Positions 22,025 to 33,244 of a stretch of 64,000 nt of DNA are shown piece by piece. This DNA is from Altica lythri. Taxonomy: Eukaryota > Arthropoda > Insecta > Coleoptera > Chrysomelidae. The position numbers were made by a program, and so were the translations under genes. The notes under the pieces were generated by a model. It was not told the origin of the DNA and did not search any database. It worked only from the letters and a program-made list of their open reading frames with translations. Where the stretch lies: contig OZ034805.1 in the NCBI GenBank assembly GCA_964028335.1, positions 18,391,159-18,455,158 on the forward strand, written 5' to 3'. Position 1 is the first letter of the stretch, and each line of letters opens with the position of its first letter.

Positions 22025-23305
22025 AAACGGGTGTAGCAGTCAGTGGGACTGCCGGCAGAAGTTATACTTCTATGTACGCGCCCGGATTCATAAATTTGTA
22101 TGCGAATGATTTAACAAAATCAAAATTCGTGTTTAGCGACCCCCAAAAAAACCGCCGAGTACCAAGTGTGCACTGTACAGAATTTACATAAAACCCCAGG
22201 AGAAGAGGTAAATACCCTAGGCACCAAGTGCCGCGGAGACTTTCGGTTTCATGATATTCGTGTTCAGCGACCCCAAAGACGCCGAGTACATAAATGGAAC
22301 CCATTTTTAGCAATACTTACCTATTTGTAATTTTTCTCTGTATTGTAACGGGATAACCGTAAAGGAAGGGACTTTAATTTGAAAGATTGTTATTGGCAGT
22401 TGATTTTTAGAAACTTCTAAAAACACTGACTAGATTAAATAATGTTTCTAGAAAATTCTAGAAAGATCTAAACACACTGACTAGATTAAATAAAGTTGTA
22501 TATAAGGGGATGTATGGGCAGTTAACTTCAGTTCAAGTTCAAGTATTCACAAGAGTTCATTGTATTGTCAAGTAGTTACGTTATCCAGCAGAGTTCTGTG
22601 TATCTTAACAATTTTGTAAATAAATTGTGTAATAAAAGTCCCCATAAGTATTTCAGTATTGTCTGTACGGAATGCACTTTTCGAATAAAAAAATGCAATT
22701 TCCCATTTTTACATTATGGAAAATAAGGACAAATTTCCTGATACCTCAAGGAATCCAATGCAAAAAAACGCATTCCGATCCATCTTACGTTAGAAAATTC
22801 GGAGGTTTTTCTGATTTTAGTGATTTATTTCCTCAACTATTTGTAAAAACTCTGTGTATGTAGCCAACAACCTCAAAAGCATAGTGCAGGATATACTGCA
22901 ACCATGTGACGGTACTTTAGACTACAATACAATACTCATCACTGAATATTATTATTTATATAAAATACTAAACTTTATATGTATACTTACGTGACAGAAT
23001 TATAGAATAATCTGTCAAACACAATGTGGTCCGTCATTATGATATTCAAAACATTAGCGCAGACGGTTTTTTGTATATCTTTCTCTTTTCAATGTAGTGA
23101 ATGTTATTCAAAGGACTTATAGTTATGACTAATAACATGTAGTAAATATTTCATCTTTGTTTTTACCGACTAATATACCTTATATGTGTTGCTGTCTCTC
23201 TCTTACTCACACCATTACAGATGTAATGATTTTTCTCATTTAACCCCGCACAAATTTACTCCGCCGAGTGCACGAATAGAAGTATAACTTCAAAAAATTA
23301 AATTT
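22025..23305 (+). mobile_element. Inverted-repeat DNA element, copy 1
   Basis: GAAGTTATACTTCTATGTAC near 22058 is mirrored by GAATAGAAGTATAACTTC near 23273-23292. A related copy lies in the same orientation at 57485-58310, matching in order over the phrases GTCAGTGGGACTGCCGGCAG, ATGTGGTCCGTCA and TCTCTCTTACTCACACCATT. The internal minus frame at 22062-22313 recurs in the other copy (57687-57917, MLKMGSIY.LGVFGVA.HEYH), but both are broken and may be chance. A solo LTR interrupts this copy. Confidence 0.65.
22344..22655 (+). mobile_element. Solo LTR with 4-bp duplication
   Basis: It begins TGTAACGGGATAACC and ends AAGTATTTCA, that is TG...CA. GTAT is duplicated at 22340-22343 and 22656-22659. 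Inside are TATATAAGGGG (TATA box) and AATAAA near the end. The related copy at 57.9 kb lacks these 312 bp, giving the empty site. Family (Ty3/gypsy-like) is inferred only from size and duplication length. Confidence 0.8.
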
Positions 23306-23954
23306 TAATAAAAGATATTAATTGTTTGTCTTCTAGGGGAGAAAAAATACAAGATGGCCATCCGTTGGGACATTCACAAATGATTTAATGACTGTCTATT
23401 TTACATATAAAAATTAAATTTTAATCATTCTGTAGGTATATCCTTATGAAAGTAAGTCTGGCCCAACTACTTTTAATTTCATGTTTGTCAGTCAAACACG
23501 CTGTAATCACTGAATAAATTTTGATAATAATAACTCATACAACACCGATTATGACTATCTTATAGTATTAATCTATGACAGTTCTACATTGGACCTAATC
23601 ATCTCTAAATTGAGTCATTTGTATATGTATTTGCGATGAAAAAACAACGATGGCGCGTTTTTATAACCTCGTAGCGCCTATTGTCCCGTTAAAGAAGTGG
23701 CGGGGAGATGTTAATTTGAAAGAAGACAAATACATCTGTGAAAACCGCATTCGAAGTAGATCAGCAGTTTTCATGTGATGCGCGCACAAACATACAGACA
23801 GACAAAAAAAATCTAACCACATTTTTGGATTCTATATCGATGTAAATAAGCTCAAGTTTTCCTGTTTTCGAATGAAATGTTTGGTAGCTTCACAAAACTT
23901 GTAAATTAAGCAAAGCAACAGAAATCAACAAGAGAATACCGTATTTTAAATCAA
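23306..23954. other. No gene recognised
   Basis: Decayed repeat-like DNA (phrases CGCGCACAAACATACAGACAGA, TAACCTCGTAGCGCCTATTG) without readable frame. Confidence 0.4.
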
Positions 23955-24860
23955 GTAAACACAAAAACTGAGCATAGTACCATGTACGGCCACCTCTACT
24001 TCTTATTACTGCATTCATTCTCCTTGGCATACTGGAGATCAAATTTTTGATAACACCTTGACTCTCCCACTTTTTAGATTAGATGTTTATTGGGTTGGCT
24101 GTTAGCCTGTATCACTGCGACCTTTGCAGATCTATTGTGACCACCCATTATCTTAAGAATAGGATTAGAGAACCTTGTCCAGCCCTGCCCTCTTAATCAG
24201 ACTTAATAGCCTGGACAGTGGCCACCCCGCATAACTTGGAACAGCCGGTTTCTCCTCTCCCTCTCCTCTCCCACTTTGCTATTACTGCATCTACCAGTTG
24301 ATTATGGTTAACACGCTAAGGTCCTATGATTGCGAACTTTTTTTAAGAACGTCCCATAGGTGCTTTATGGTCCGGGCTATTAGCTGGCCATTCCATTAAC
24401 TCAACATCAAATGCTTTATCTTGCATGAATACACAATTAGGCCCCACGATTGGAGCAAACGGTACAACATGTTCAAGTACGATATTTTCGGGATAATAAT
24501 CCGCATTCATAGATCTCATGCGGATAGGAACCGACTCTGTGTGGCCATTCAAACAGATTCCTCCCCAAAACATCACACTGCCTGCACCTAATGGAATTTT
24601 GGGAACAATATTGCAGCTCGTAAATCTCTCGCCAGGTGTTCGCCAAACATGCTCACGTCTATCCAAAGATTTTAAGTTGATCCTAGTCTAATCTGAGAAA
24701 ACTCTCGTCCAATCGTCAACCGTCCAGTTTTGATGGTTAGGAGGGAAACGTTGTCTTGCAACTTTATGTTCCCTCGTTAACAAAGGTTTTTTTCGCTGGT
24801 CTTATACTATACTGTTCAATTCAGCTTCATTTAAACGTTTACCCGCGACTCATAAGTAAA
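23955..24860 (-). pseudogene. Tc1-like transposase relic, interrupted
   Basis: Reading down: VWRTPGERFTSCNIVPKIPL, GAGSVMFWGGICLNG, NCVFMQDKAFDV and LMEWPANSPDHK (24343-24666), which match the catalytic core of Tc1 transposases (the D in MQDKA; the third acidic block is damaged). It continues LVDAVIAKWESQGVIKNLIS then SMPRRMNAVIRSRGGRT at about 23970. The LVDAVIAKWE / SQGVIKN junction is split by the LINE fragment at 24074-24266. Several frame breaks. Confidence 0.85.
24074..24266 (-). mobile_element. 193-bp LINE 3' fragment insertion
   Basis: Nearly identical to the 3' end of the LINE at 2274-3663 (shared GGGTTGGCTGTTAGCCT, ATCACTGCGACCTTTGCAG). It is flanked by an 11-bp duplication, TCTCCCACTTT, at 24063-24073 and 24267-24277. 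It is an extreme 5' truncation and cuts the Tc1 relic. Confidence 0.85.
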
Positions 24861-25519
24861 TTGCCTATTTTTTAACCTATATCTCTGTCAGTAAGTGTCA
24901 AATTATTGAGGAGTTGTGTTATAGTTTTATTTACTACACTAGTGGAGTAAGTAGATAGAATCCTGTATTATTATGTTGGTTGCCTACTGTATAGAGTAAA
25001 TTAAACTAACATTTGACATTTCTCTGACAGAACTGTTTGCGAAATCGAATATTTTTGACAACCTATGTCAAAATTTAAATTTTATGTTTGTTATTTTACC
25101 ATTTGGTAAGTCGTGGGTAAAGCATAATACTTCACTCGAGGAACAAATTGCATATTTAGCTCAAACACACTCGCTGTAATATGCAATTTACTCCACGCGT
25201 AAAGTTATATACTATTTCTCACAGTTCAAGACGATATCAGTATATTGCGAGCAATAGCCAACTCATTTCGTAATATTGTACAGTAACTGTCCTGTTTCGA
25301 AGAACAGATACATGCAGTCATCTCTTGCATCTTGTCTAGGTCTGAGATTGTACGATCCTGTCTGGTTGAAGCGTTTAACTTATAGTGGAATGATTTCTTC
25401 CTAACAAATTGACAACATAGCGCATGGAGTATACTTCTAATTAACGACAAACACATACCGAATTAATTAGTTTTCTTGTATCTGTAACTTCAAATTTGGT
25501 AAAAGGTGTTTAAGCTATT
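24861..25519. other. No gene recognised
   Basis: AT-rich; the 76-codon minus frame at 25226-25456 has no motif. Nothing supported. Confidence 0.4.
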
Positions 25520-26185
25520 TTTCCTTGAATCAGGACTTTATGTTGTTCTTTGTTTTTGTATTCCGGTCTTTCTTCTACTAATATTGTTTCCCATTTTTGA
25601 TACTCTATGAAGTGTATGGCTATTTGTTCTGTTTTGTTGGATCTGATGTTTCATTTCCTGTAGCTCATCATTCCACTAATTATTTGTCTTTCTGGGTTTG
25701 TTTTCTTTTTCTTTGGCCGCTTGATGTATTCCTTTTCCATGTAACTCTTCTGTTGTTTTATGTATGAATTCCTGTATTAGTTGCTGCTCTAGTCTTTTTG
25801 ATTAAAGTATCTAGTATCGTTATCTAGACTTGTTAGATTATACTGCAGTTGTTCAACTTCTGCTGAGTGATTTTTGTTTAGATTTTAATTTTGTTGGTGT
25901 TTGCAATTTTCGTTATAGGTAGTATCATTTTGGCTTTTACGAGGTGGTGGTCACTTCCACATTCGGCTCCTCGAAACACTTACGGGATGCACTTTTATTT
26001 TAGATTTTTGGTTCATTATTAGATAATCAATTACCGATCTTAAATTTCTTGTGGGATGAGTCTATATGTGTCTATTTCCTTATATTTGAAATACCCATTC
26101 ATGATCCTTAGTGAGTTGTATCTACCCATTTCTATTAAATTATTGCCATTATCGTTCGTAGTGTTTTCTTCATATTCGCTAGGAT
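25520..26185 (-). pseudogene. RTE-like LINE, endonuclease C-terminal region
   Basis: Reading down from 26165: NGNNLIEMGRYNSLRIMNGY, FKYKEIDTYRL, a stop, then RSVIDYLIMNQKSK and after a shift RGAECGSDHHLVKAKM. This is the end of an AP-type endonuclease of RTE/CR1-like LINEs; RSVIDY and GSDHHLV hold the conserved Asp and His of the active site. The degraded linker toward RT follows to about 25520. No RT seen. Confidence 0.75.
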
Positions 26186-26189
26186 TTGA

Positions 26190-26645
26190 CATCTTTGTTT
26201 GTTTTATTTGTGATTTTTGACATATGTATATGTCAATTTTGTCAAATGAAGCTTTATATGTCATCGTGTAGATCAAATTTAACAACTATCATTGTTTAAT
26301 ATGTCAATTTTGTCATGTGTTATTGTTATATACGTTAACTTTGAAATATCAACGTTTTATATATCATTTTAACATGTCATTGTTACGTACGTCAATTATT
26401 CAATGTTTTATATGACAATGTTTGCATTGATTTATATATCTCATTTTTGACAAATTAACTTTTTATGTAATTTCTAACATATATATTGCTTAATATGTCA
26501 ATTTTGACATATATTGCTTTATACACGTCAGTTTTCACAGTCAATTTTCCCAAATTAACATATGTCATTTTTAATAGGTGTCATTGTTTTATATACCTAT
26601 GAATTTCGGCATCTGTCTTTGTTTTATACTCAATTATCACATCAG
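26190..26645 (-). repeat. Degenerate repeats of GTCAATTTTGACATATAT type
   Basis: TATGTCAATTTTGTCA, GTCATTTTTGACA and TTTTATATGTCA recur every 20-40 bp. It is the reverse-orientation counterpart of the tract at 13955-14890. Confidence 0.6.
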
Positions 26646-27289
26646 CCTTCTGGATTACTTTTGAAGGAACTATTATCATCGAAAAAAACAAGATGATTGT
26701 CCAGGTCTTCCATTGTTAGGGAGAACGTTGAGATTTAAATTCTTACGTTTACAGCAACCTGATGACAATTAGGTTTTTATTTACTTTCACGTTTAGCAAT
26801 ACTGACAAGATATTTTATTTCATCCTGTTCAGTAAATACACTTCCCTATATACAATCAATTTGGCGCCGGTAAGTAAAACATTACGGTATCAGGTACTGT
26901 AATGTGTTGCCTAACAACGCTGCTCTGATTGCTTAAGGGAAGACAATTACTTTTAATTTTTGACATTTAAAAATACTATAATTACTGGTTAAACATACTC
27001 CCGCGTCACCCCTTACCTGAGCCCAGTAGGGTGCTAATAAAAGAGCAATAAAAGAGACCTTTTCGCCTACCCTCACCGCATGTGGTTGTATGAATTCACG
27101 ATCTTACAATCTATTGTTTATATTTAACAAATATATGTGTTTAATTTTTTATAAATAAAAATAAATAAATATCAGAAACGTAAAGATATTTTTTTTCTGA
27201 TTTCAACCATATATAATACTTACGCAAAATTTTATAGTTTACAGTTATGTCACCAAAATATTCTAAATTACACTGAGAAACAAACAAGA

Positions 27290-27500
27290 GATAATCTCAT
27301 AATGTGGTACAAAAATACCTAATGATTATTAAATTTAAATCCAAAACAGCAAGGGATAATCTCATAATAATGTTTTGAAAATAATATATAAGTAATAGAA
27401 TACCTTAATACTACAAAAATGCTTAATTATCAAATTTAAATCCAAAACAGCAAGGGATAATCTCATAATAAGGTGTTAAAAATAGATAAACTTTAACAAT
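27290..27500 (+). repeat. Tandem repeat with GATAATCTCATAAT phrase
   Basis: CAGCAAGGGATAATCTCATA with a preceding TTTAAATCCAAAA recurs near 27350 and 27450, and a shorter GAGATAATCTCATAATG at 27289; spacing about 60-100 bp. GAGATAATCTC is itself palindromic. Confidence 0.7.
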
Positions 27501-27826
27501 TCCAATAACAATCAGATTGAAAGAGATTTACCCTAATTAAAATGCTATTGCATTACAAAACATCCTAATGTTTTTTTAATATCAATTTGTATTGTTCGGT
27601 TATAACAAAAAATATATAAAATGTTAGCCATTATTCACAAACAATTATTTGTGTCTTGTTTTACGCACGGTATACATCATCCTATTGATTGTTCGGTAGT
27701 GATAAAAAATATATGTGTTTGTGTATGATGGAATTCCTCCGCAGTTCTACAGCTTTTAAGAATCACATAAAGGAATTGGGTTTGGTAAATTTTTTGATAG
27801 TACATGGATTTGTTTCACGTTCCAGG

Positions 27827-28013
27827 ACATGTGTGTGTGGGAATAGAATCCAACTTGGCCAACAAAAAAGGCAAGGAAGAGAACCAAGTTATCGGTGTCG
27901 CAGACGGAACTGTTGTACTGAAACGTCCTGTAGGACAAATTCATTTTTATAATTCACGTTCACAAAGTTTCTATTTCGACACTAAAAACAGTATCGAAAT
28001 AGATTCATTGTAA
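27827..28013 (+). CDS. Possible small exon of unknown element protein
   Basis: After a CACGTTCCAG acceptor-like site, an open frame runs GHVCVGIESNLANKKGKEEN, VIGVADGTVVLKRPVGQIHF and FDTKNSIEIDSL to a stop at 28013. The amino-acid composition is unusually protein-like for this window and the segment sits inside the long-inverted-repeat element, but I recognise no family. The frame can be extended back to an ATG at 27804. It may equally be chance. A second overlapping frame (27689-27952) competes. Confidence 0.3.
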
Positions 28014-28299
28014 CACTGTTTTTGGTAACTTTTTGTTGTACACAATTGGTTGCACTGCACTGATTGTCAACGAAAGAGTTCAGGTAGTAAATCAAAAAGT
28101 ATGTTGTACTAAATTATTAACTACATTATCAGCGTTATTTGCTAAATTCGGAATATTTTATACAAATTTGACAAACATTCAAATTTAAAATCATTAAAAC
28201 TGACAAGTGTCAAAAGTGTCAAGATTGCCAACATAAATAAATATTTTGAAAAACTCTCATTTTATATATTTTTTATACTTTTAAAAGTTCATTATAAAA

Positions 28300-28436
28300 A
28301 ATAGTATGTAACACTCGAGTTACAATGACGGTTTGTAGTACTCGTTCTTTGCGAAACTCACCGCTTCGCGGTTCGTTTCACAAACTGAACTCGTACTACG
28401 AAACCTCTGTCATTGTAACACTTGTATTACAATATA
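28300..28436. repeat. CpG-rich palindrome ending AATATACTATT
   Basis: AATAGTATGTAACACTCGAG at the left mirrors the right end, where CATTGTAACACTTG precedes ATATACTATT. GTTACAATGAC pairs with GTCATTGTAAC, and the centre is CACCGCTTCGCGGTTCG. It shares terminal sequence with the palindromes of the Helentron-like elements. Confidence 0.65.
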
Positions 28437-29485
28437 CTATTCTAGATTTTTCGACACTTCCTATAGTTTTTTTTTACATTGACAAGTAAGTACTACTATT
28501 ACATACATTTGCCAGAGGTATTTTTTTTTGCATGTTGGTGAGGGGTATATTTATTACTATTAATATTTAGATATGCATTTTTGGGGTATTTAAGGTTCTT
28601 TTCTATTTTGATTTCTTTTTGCATGTTGGTGATAGGTATATTTATGACTATTAATAGTATTAATATTAATTGACAAGTCCTGTTAGATACAGGCGCTAAA
28701 GGTATTTTATGTTATATTGGGTGTTGTTTGTTTCTCAGTGTAATTTAGAATATTTTGGTGTCATATCTGTAAACTACAAAATTTTGCGTAAGTATTATAT
28801 ATGGTTGAAATCAGAAAAAAAATATCTTTACGTTTCTGATATTTATTTATTTTTATTTATAAAAAATTAAACACTATAAAATAAAAATAAAATAATTAAT
28901 TACTTACTTTTACTGCCATATTTAAAAAGAAGTCAATGTTATTCAATTTTATATTAACAATTAAATCTTAATAATAAAAAAAATTATTTGACAGTGACAG
29001 ATGGCTTTCAAGGTAATTTGACCTAACTAATCAAGTTACGAACTATTTTTAGTCAAGTTACGAACTACTGTTAAAATTTTTATAAATTTATTAATTTATA
29101 AAAACAGGATGAAATAAAATATAATACGATACATGGTCGTTAGGTGTTATTACAGTACTCGTTTTTATTTCCAGACTTGGCTCCTACGTCACCTCGTCCG
29201 TAAACTTACTCGTACTGTAATAAGTCACCTACTTACCTTGTAACGTATAATACTATTACGATTGACAGTCAGTGTCAGCGGAGTCAAAATGGCAGAAAAA
29301 AATATACACATCTCTTTTGTTCCCTTCAAGGACGATCTAAACTAAACTATTTTTTAATGAATTTATAAACAACTACATTTGATTTATATCTCTCCAATTT
29401 CACTTTTTGTGAAAATCTGTTTTTGCATTTTATGTATTTAATAATGAAGAACTTCATTATTATCATAAATATTAATTGATTTCAG

Positions 29486-29704
29486 GAAATGTTGTCTAGA
29501 TCATCATTAGAAACCCAGAAACTTGAACTGATGTCAATAATGAGCGAATTAAAACTTCAACAAGCTGCATTAGAAAGAGAAAACTTAGAATTGAGAAGTC
29601 ATTACAATAATAATGCAGATATAAAAAAGCCTCCAATTATGCCAAGAATGTCATCCCAACCTACTTTAACATCAACACCAGTGCAGCAACACATTAGCAA
29701 TCAG
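29486..29704 (+). CDS. Liprin-beta, exon E: coiled coil, second part
   Basis: Bounded by GATTTCAG and GTGGGT, phase 0, 73 codons. Window residues 307-379 begin EMLSRSSLETQKLELMSIMS, matching the conserved ELLSRTSLETQKLDLM phrase of vertebrate liprin-beta, and continue LKLQQAALERENLELRSHY. The helix then ends in KKPPIMPRMSSQPTLTSTP, a flexible linker. The coiled coil is far shorter than in vertebrate liprin-beta. The intron before it is 9.4 kb and holds the Penelope-like element, the Tc1 relic and others. Confidence 0.95.
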
Positions 29705-29749
29705 GTGGGTTATTAATAAAAACCGAGTTATGCAACAATTTACGCATAT

Positions 29750-30121
29750 ATTTTTTAAAAATATGCAAATATATGCAAAAACTGTAAATTTTGTAAAAAA
29801 TATTGAAAAAAAAATGTAATAAATTGTAAAAAATGTGAAATATTGGAAAAATATCAAGAATTAAATTAAAAATAGAAAAAAAATCTAATATAATAAAAAA
29901 ATTGTCATAATTTGGAATATTATGTTAAAATCGTAAAAACTGGAAAATGTTGAAATATGGAAAAAATATTGACAAATAAGAAAAAAAATGGTAAATATAG
30001 TATATTGGTATAAAACACTGAAAAACTTGAAAAATCTTAAGAAATTGCAGACAAAAAATCATAACGAGCAAAAATCTTAGAAAATAACGTAAAATCGTAG
30101 AGCAACTGAAAAACATCAGAC
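29750..30121. repeat. A-rich degenerate simple repeat
   Basis: Short phrases of the type TGAAAAATATTG, GTAAAATCGT and GGAAAAAATATT alternate without fixed period. The minus frames here are Phe/Ile-rich shadows. Confidence 0.6.
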
Positions 30122-30334
30122 AAAATTGTATAAATATCAAAAAAGAATATTATTATTCTAACGCTTTACAAGCTTTGAAAAACATTTTCAAAGACAATGA
30201 CCGTTCAACTAAGAAGAAACAACTACTTCCCGGGCTATATGCCCCGACGGATATTGGATTACACTTCAAAGTCAAACGGGGTTAGCATATCTAATAGATA
30301 ATTTAAACCAACCATTCTGGTTTGCAGTTAGAAG

Positions 30335-30400
30335 GGACAACATAACTTGTAGACCGGTTTCGGCCTCTTGGGCCTCGTTAGTACAACGTATGTGTTATCC
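30335..30400 (-). ncRNA. Hammerhead ribozyme motif, core mutated (G5A)
   Basis: Minus strand: GGATAAC, TTGTA, CTAACGA, GGCC-CAAGA-GGCC, GAAA, CCGGTC, TACAA, GTTGTCC. Stems I and II, GAAA and the GUC site are kept, but CUGANGA has become CUAACGA. G5 is invariant, so cleavage should be abolished. Confidence 0.8.
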
Positions 30401-30966
30401 GTTAGCGAGCTTAAAGCATAATCGCTGACTGAAGATCCAACTAAAATCACGATCGATATATGTGTACACAGTAACGAAAGTGTAATCGATGTGATAGTAG
30501 TGACATCTTCACCTCTAATCGCAAACCAAAATTCGGATTTTGACAACAAGACGTTAGTCTCGAAACTATAAAGTATTATTACAGAAAACTGTAACATTGT
30601 CGTATTTAATAAAGCGTGTTATCAATAGATATCAAAAAAGAATATTATTATTCTAACGCTTTACAAGTTTTGAAAAACATTTTCAAAGACAATAACCGTT
30701 CAACTAAGCAGAAACAACTACTTCCCGGGCTATATGCCCCGACGGATATTGATAACACGCTTTATTAAATACGACAATGTTACAGTTTTCTGTAATTATA
30801 GTTTCGAGACTAACGTCTTGTTGTCAAGATACGAATTTTGGTTTGCGATTAGAGGTGAAGATGTCACTACTATCACATCGATTACACTTTCGTTACTGTG
30901 TAGACATATATCGATCGTGATTTTAGTTGGATCTTCAGTCAGCGATTATGCTTTAAGCTCGCTAAC

Positions 30967-31032
30967 GGATAACATATATTTTGTACTGACGAGGCCCAAT
31001 AGGCCGAAACCGGCCTACAAGTTATGTTGTCC
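30967..31032 (+). ncRNA. Hammerhead ribozyme motif, cleavage site mutated
   Basis: GGATAAC, TTGTA, CTGACGA, GGCC-CAATA-GGCC, GAAA, CCGGCC, TACAA, GTTGTCC. The core is complete, but the cleavage triplet GUC reads GCC, which breaks the A15.1-U16.1 pair; cleavage is not expected. Confidence 0.8.
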
Positions 31033-31223
31033 TTTCTAACTGCAAACCAGAATGGTTGGTTTAAATTATCTATTAGATATGCTAACCCCGTTTGACTTTA
31101 AAGTGTAATCCAATATCCGTCGGGGCATATAGCCCGGAAAGTAGTTGTTTCTTCTTAGTTGAACGGTCATTGTCCTTGAAAATGTTTTTTAAAGCTTATA
31201 AAGCGTTAGAATAATAATATTAT

Positions 31224-32119
31224 TTTTGGTCCTCCGTCCAGAAACAATACTATTAATTACTTCAAAATCGTCCTGAAAATGACATTTTCCGGCCTAGGCC
31301 GGCAAAGTAGCTTTTAGATTATCTAAAGAGATGGCGCTATGAGTCATCAAAAATACATAATGAATAATACAAATTTTATTTAAAAACAGCGTATAATATA
31401 CTAAACTTACCTATAACTTTTTCTTAAGGTAAGCAGGATTCTAATTTACATTTAATTTCTCTCACAACTTGTAAATTTGACATTTATGTCAATTTACTAC
31501 TACTATTCATTCGATTATGAAAATAGTTCATTGTCTCTGCTATTTTTATATAAAATTATTAGATATTAATGTTAATATTTTCAATATAACAATTTTTACT
31601 GTGCTGCTTATTAGCACAGTATTTGTATGTATAAAAATTAAGGATCTTAAAAACGATTATCAGAAAATCATTCCTTATTACTAATTCTTTTAATCGTGCA
31701 ATAGATGTCAATAAACATCTAATCTTGTATGTTAAAAAGTAAAAAGTTTTTGAACTTGTTGTGTTTGCAACATATGTTAATTAAAACACTAATAACTGCT
31801 GAAGCTAAACACGTATATTAAGTATTTAACAAGTTATTACACAACAACACAACTATAATATTAACATCCAATGTGGCGCTTATATCTGGCGGCTGTCTTC
31901 TAGTCACTGGTCTTAATTCAAGTAGCACAACCAGTCAAGTCTTGAACATAACAGAACTTTTGAAAATATTAAAAATTAGTCGTACCAAAAAATAGTGTGT
32001 GTTACACGTCCGGAAAATGTTCTGCAAGTGCTCGTATTGTTTCGCCTCGGTGCTACGCACCTCGAACTTTACTCGTTCTTGCAAAATGTCATTTTCCGTC
32101 CTTGTGTCACAAATAACTA
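31224..32119 (+). mobile_element. Helentron-like element inside hammerhead copy 3
   Basis: It starts TTTTTGGTCC; a weak inverted match, GTACCAAAAAA, lies at 31982-31992. Then a palindrome follows (CGGAAAATG 32011-32019 against CATTTTCCG 32090-32098, CpG-rich centre GCCTCGGTGCTACGCACCTC) ending ATAACTA. The hammerhead repeat reads on from AATATTAT to TTTTGATATCTATTGATAAC across the insertion, with no duplication beyond T's. No protein frame. Confidence 0.65.
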
Positions 32120-32203
32120 TTTTTGATATCTATTGATAACACTCTTTATTAAATACGACAATGTTACAGTTTTCCACTTTATAGTTTCGAAAATTGTATA
32201 AAT

Positions 32204-32870
32204 CGGAAAACTTAATAACTGGAAGATATCCGTAAAAAAATTAAATTTGAAATATTGGAAAGAACTAAAAAAAATATAAAAAAACTAAAGTTCTTAAAAA
32301 TTTTAATAATTTGGAAAAATACTAGAAAACTGCGATATATAATTAAAACTGGAAAATTTTAGAAAATGCCTTCAAAAACGGAAACAATTAAAAAATTAGA
32401 GAAAAAAAATTATAAAATCTAATAAATTTGAAAAAAGATGAAACATAGGGAAATCATAACAAATCTTAAGAAATTGCATATAAAATGCAATAAATCATAA
32501 AAAAGATGGAAAAACCATATAAAATGCGGTAAAATCGTAAAAAAAAAGGTAAATATCAAGGAAAACTGTAAAAATTAGAAACTACAGAAAAAAGCTTTAA
32601 AAAATGGGATGAAATTCGGAATAGAATGTGAAATATTGGACAAATTATAAAAAAATCCAAAAATATGTAAAAGTAAACTAAATTCTATAAAAAATTGTAA
32701 TAATTTGGATATGTACTTAAAAGTTAGGCTGATATCATAATTAAACAAGAAAACCCGTTTATTTTACAGAATTTTAGAAATCGTTTTTAACACCGGCAGA
32801 CATTTGGAAAAAGTTTAAAGATATAAAAAAAATATCAGATCTTAATTTCAAGAATTCAAAAAAAAAAGTG
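32204..32870. repeat. A-rich degenerate simple repeat
   Basis: Same kind of sequence as 29750-30121 (GGAAAAATACTAG, TAAAATCGTAAAAA). The hammerhead dimer inserted within this tract. Confidence 0.6.
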
Positions 32871-33244
32871 AGAGGTGTCAAGGGACACCCGGATGGAACG
32901 AAGTTCCTTTCGATTAATTAGTGAAGGAATTGTAATTTGTAAACACAACAGAGAGTTTGTACATACATAAGCATTTATTATCGTCTGTATAAAATCTCTA
33001 CTTACCTAACTCTATCAGCAATATCCGGAACTTGTGCAGAAACACTGTCAGGATACATTATTGTTTTTATTTTCTATTATTTTAATATTTATTATCTACA
33101 AAAAACCTGTATAAACTTAACAAAGTCGCGACACTACTACACTGTTCAAAGCAAAATAGAAAAAAAATAGTAAATCCATTATTTTCAACAGTTCGTTTCT
33201 TTTAACAAAAGTGTCCATTTATACAATACCAGAGGATTAGAGGA

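Larger units (their letters stand above)
27137..28873. mobile_element. Unclassified element with about 150-bp inverted repeats
   Basis: GTGTTTAATTTTTTATAAAT onward to GAGAAACAAAC (27137-27290) is mirrored with few mismatches at 28726-28873. Inside are a roughly 110-bp tandem repeat, a possible short coding exon (27827-28013) and a CpG-rich palindrome (28300-28436). It interrupts the Helentron-like copy. Long inverted repeats without known transposase leave the class open. Confidence 0.6.
26812..29255 (+). mobile_element. Helentron-like element, interrupted copy
   Basis: The 5' end TTTTATTTCATCCTG recurs internally inverted (CAGGATGAAATAAAA near 29107), followed by a CpG-rich palindrome (GTGTTATTACAGTACTCG against CTCGTACTGTAATAAGTCAC) ending TAATACTA. 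The opposite-strand copy at 60511-61059 is uninterrupted. Here about 1.9 kb is inserted between 26986 and 28873. Asymmetric inverted repeats plus a 3' palindrome fit non-autonomous Helentrons. Confidence 0.7.
30136..32189. mobile_element. Hammerhead element, inverted dimer, copies 2 and 3
   Basis: The insertion is flanked by an exact 14-bp duplication, AAAATTGTATAAAT (30122-30135 and 32190-32203). The left unit (about 30136-30740) has its hammerhead on the minus strand; the right unit (about 30750-31223, resuming 32120-32189) has it on the plus strand. The units share GGGCTATATGCCCCGACGG and GTTACAGTTTTCTGTAA. The right unit is interrupted by a Helentron-like element at 31224-32119. The 89- and 101-codon frames are chance readings of the repeat. 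Confidence 0.8.

Noticed and set aside
27290..27500. Regular GATAATCTCATAAT repeats as a CRISPR-like array
   Set aside because: Only two or three irregular copies, no uniform spacers, eukaryotic context.
30328..31039. Two 89-101 codon frames with shared protein sequence (SSVSDYALSSLTDN), also at 42868-43137
   Set aside because: They recur only because they lie in the hammerhead repeat; the conserved part is the ribozyme and its stems, and copies are broken differently. Conservation is at RNA/DNA level.
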